A stretch of 34,272 bases of DNA from Candidatus Kapaibacterium sp. (GTDB lineage: Bacteria > Bacteroidota > Ignavibacteria > Kapaibacteriales > WFXC01): contig JALWJX010000122.1 in NCBI GenBank assembly GCA_026996895.1, positions 1-34,272 on the forward strand. The letters are read 5' to 3'. This document shows, piece after piece, positions 32,688-34,272 of the stretch. The notes under the pieces are model-generated. The model had not been told where the DNA came from and searched no databases. It saw only the letters and a list, made by a program, of their open reading frames with translations. Numbering within the stretch: the stretch's first letter is position 1; each line of letters starts with the position of its first letter. The translations under genes and the position numbers were made by a program.

Positions 32688-33497
32688 ATGCGAAACTTTC
32701 AAGTTCGGTTTTATACGTCGCTGTTCACCATTTTCTCGCTTCTGTTGCTCCTGCTTCCAGCCGGATTTGTGATGCATTCATTGTCAACAGAAGCAGGCAC
32801 GGAACAGCAGGACACGGCGACCCAATCGCCGAACTATGTGAAACTGTCTGAATCCATCATTGCGTTCGAACAGCGTGGGATCGCATCGTGGTACGGTCCC
32901 CGATTTCACGGCCGACTCACTGCAAATGGTGAGCACTACAATATGTACGCTATGACCGCTGCTCATAAGCAGTTGCCGTTTGGCTCTATTGTTAAAGTCA
33001 TCAACCGGGAAAACGGCAAAGCGACGCTGGTGCGAATCAATGATCGTGGTCCGTACGTCGCTCGACGTATTATTGACCTGACGTACACTGCTGCAACTCG
33101 CTATTTGGGTTTTGTCGGCATTGCTCCCGTGCAACTTCAGGGATTTCAACCTCTGCAACCGAAATACATTTTGCAGCAAAAACCGGCGCCGGGAGCAGTC
33201 TTGTTGACGCTCAATACGGATCTGGATCCCATCATTCCATTGCGGTCCGTAACGCCTATCTATACGTCTCGCAATTTCACCAAAACGCTTTTCGAGTGGG
33301 ATAAGCAGCGTCAACGCTCGAAAGAAGTGTATTTGCAAATCCTGATGCCTCAGGATTCAGCCTCTTATCAGCGGACATTGCGGTGGGGTAAAAAGCGCCG
33401 TTCAACCCCGGTTTTTGTTTACCGTCTGGTAACGCCGCAACCGCTGCAGATTGTCTCAACGGAATCAACAGCAACAGAGCCAAAGCACTATGAATAA
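32688..33497 (+). CDS. rlpA: RlpA-like septal ring lytic transglycosylase
   Basis: This 269-residue exported protein has a hydrophobic N-terminus (about 10-30) without a lipobox Cys. A double-psi beta-barrel RlpA domain spans about 63-150: GIASWYGPRFHGRLTANGE, then AHKQLPFGSIVKV and RINDRGPYVARRIIDLT. The residues matching the P. aeruginosa RlpA active site are present (E82, H93, D119). RlpA cuts glycan strands without stem peptides at the division septum. The usual SPOR domain is missing; about 120 basic residues of no recognised fold follow. AAGGA lies about 11 bases before the start. The gene overlaps the downstream lipoprotein by eight bases. Confidence 0.92.
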   Translation: MRNFQVRFYTSLFTIFSLLLLLLPAGFVMHSLSTEAGTEQQDTATQSPNYVKLSESIIAFEQRGIASWYGPRFHGRLTANGEHYNMYAMTAAHKQLPFGSIVKVINRENGKATLVRINDRGPYVARRIIDLTYTAATRYLGFVGIAPVQLQGFQPLQPKYILQQKPAPGAVLLTLNTDLDPIIPLRSVTPIYTSRNFTKTLFEWDKQRQRSKEVYLQILMPQDSASYQRTLRWGKKRRSTPVFVYRLVTPQPLQIVSTESTATEPKHYE

Positions 33498-34110
33498 TCG
33501 TGTTCGATTGTGGTGGCTGTTGAGCGCACTCTTGCTGGGGGGATGCACACTGCCCCCCCGCACTTCCTTATTTCCACCGCCACCGGAGCAGCAACGTATT
33601 CCGTATGCGGTGCAACTTGCTCCAGAGGCACCGCCTATGCCACCACCCCGGGTTGACACGATCTACCTTCACGCCCAACCGGCTGCGGACGCTTATCTTC
33701 CTCGTGAAACACCATTGTACTCTTCCCCCGAATCGGAGTGGGCATTGTTAGAAGAAGCTATTCAGCTCATTGAGCAATACCAAACGGATGCTGGCTGTGA
33801 TAAACTGCAAGCATTTCTCAGTCGCTATCCGATCCAAGATTCAGCATATTACGAAGCAAAATACTACGAAGCGGAATGTATGATTCAACACCAGCGTTTT
33901 GCTCAGGCGCTGACAGCGCTGCGGAACTTAAATGCTGTCCCTCACCTGCCCTCCCGGATCCACCAAAAAGTCCTGGTCCGAATCGGGCAACTGTACTGCG
34001 TCCTCAAACAACCTGCAAAAGCGGAGCAGTATTTTACGCAACTGAAGACCCTTTATCCGAACTCTCCTTTTCGTCGCCTGGCAAATTGCGATTTTCTTCG
34101 GAATCAGTAG
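33490..34110 (+). CDS. Small lipoprotein with TPR-like repeats
   Basis: This 206-residue protein starts at ATG 33490 within the end of rlpA. A signal peptide ends in the lipobox LLGGC (Cys19). A Pro-rich linker follows (TLPPRTSLFPPPPEQQ, APPMPPPRVD). Then come about 120 helical residues in which TPR-like units can be seen: LLEEAIQLIEQYQTDAGCDKLQAFLSRYPI, AKYYEAECMIQHQRFAQALTALRNL and VLVRIGQLYCVLKQPAKAEQYFTQLKTLYPNSPF. This resembles BamD- or CpoB-like periplasmic scaffolds, but the match is only to the repeat type. The coupling to rlpA suggests a role in cell-wall remodelling. Its 3' end overlaps the convergent DedA gene by 77 bases. Confidence 0.82.
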   Translation: MNNRVRLWWLLSALLLGGCTLPPRTSLFPPPPEQQRIPYAVQLAPEAPPMPPPRVDTIYLHAQPAADAYLPRETPLYSSPESEWALLEEAIQLIEQYQTDAGCDKLQAFLSRYPIQDSAYYEAKYYEAECMIQHQRFAQALTALRNLNAVPHLPSRIHQKVLVRIGQLYCVLKQPAKAEQYFTQLKTLYPNSPFRRLANCDFLRNQ

Positions 34111-34272
34111 ACGCGTCTTCTTTAACCTGCTTTTCCCGACTCTGGTGATAGATCCAGCGCACCACCCAGATGACCACCAGCAGCGCAATAATGCTGGTAA
34201 TCGTTTTGCCATAGATTTCCAGATACATTGCAATGGTTTGCCAGTTCTCTCCGAAAAGAGCACCGGCGTAAA
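34034..34272 (-). CDS. C-terminal end of a DedA/SNARE-associated family membrane protein (5' partial)
   Basis: The frame is open from the right edge to a TAA at 34034. The visible part reads YAGALFGENWQTIAMYLE, then IYGKTITSIIALLVVIWVVRW and a charged tail. This matches the end of DedA-family proteins, where a GENW-type loop precedes the last TM helix. The rest lies beyond the window. DedA proteins act in membrane homeostasis, and some carry undecaprenyl phosphate or other lipids across the membrane. The tail is acidic and Ser-rich (KEDASTDSEENRN...EKESSDKGSSVA). An apparent ATG at 34228 falls inside the conserved part and is not taken as the start. Confidence 0.75.
   Translation of the reverse strand, partial: YAGALFGENWQTIAMYLEIYGKTITSIIALLVVIWVVRWIYHQSREKQVKEDASTDSEENRNLPGDEKESSDKGSSVA

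Noticed and set aside
32784-33338. 184-codon open frame on the - strand
   Set aside because: It is fully antisense to the RlpA domain, which is conserved and certain.
34034-34228. A separate 64-residue single-TM protein starting at ATG 34228
   Set aside because: The same frame stays open to the window edge and the upstream residues (ALFGENWQTIA) match the conserved end of DedA proteins, so it is the tail of a larger gene.
1-34272. tRNA or rRNA genes, CRISPR arrays, insertion sequences, prophage or toxin-antitoxin genes
   Set aside because: No repeat-spacer pattern, transposase, integrase or cloverleaf-like sequence was seen on either strand by eye; a short tRNA could only be excluded with a dedicated search.

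Overview
The window looks like chromosomal DNA of a Gram-negative bacterium of the Bacteroidota/Chlorobiota (FCB) group. Four things support this. A CusA-type metal pump is fused to its own TolC-like outer-membrane partner. One lipoprotein combines PD40 repeats, a carboxypeptidase-regulatory-like domain and an OmpA domain. Lipoproteins and outer-membrane proteins are abundant. Several gaps hold promoter-like strings of the Bacteroidota form TTTG-N19/20-TAnnTTTG. Base composition is near 50% GC by eye. I cannot name a genus, and there is no rRNA, tRNA, CRISPR array, transposase or phage gene to anchor one.

Layout. 1-4265 (+): the end of a heavy-metal RND pump fused to an outer-membrane factor, then its His-rich periplasmic adaptor. 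4480-5169 (+): an unrecognised exported, possibly beta-barrel protein, followed by a strong intrinsic terminator. 5373-11962 (-): a complete tripartite efflux operon in the order TolC-like protein, TetR regulator, adaptor lipoprotein, RND permease, with a good Bacteroidota-type promoter and an odd 18-bp duplication of the first start codon. 12266-14462 (+): a NatA/NatB-like ABC exporter pair. 14769-22239 (+): a class II glutamine amidotransferase, then nuoL-nuoM-nuoN and nhaA, a block devoted to proton and sodium transport. 22273-23559 (-): a GT4-like glycosyltransferase.

23762-29561 (-): a tightly coupled operon of EamA-type transporter, short MutY-like glycosylase, OmpA/PD40 lipoprotein and class A penicillin-binding protein. 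This joins peptidoglycan synthesis to a peptidoglycan-binding lipoprotein. 29740-31560 (-): a chemoreceptor-like protein with a C-terminal hemerythrin domain in which one iron-ligand histidine is Asn. 31786-34110 (+): phoU without pst genes, then an RlpA-like protein overlapping a small TPR-like lipoprotein. 34034-34272 (-): the C-terminal end of a DedA-family membrane protein running off the window.

Most genes belong to known families. I do not see a clearly new multi-gene system. The observations most worth following are the hemerythrin ligand substitution, the split nuoLMN-nhaA cluster with a Gln-rich NuoM tail, the short Tyr-type MutY, the stop-carrying duplicate start of the efflux operon, and the palindromic promoter in front of rlpA.
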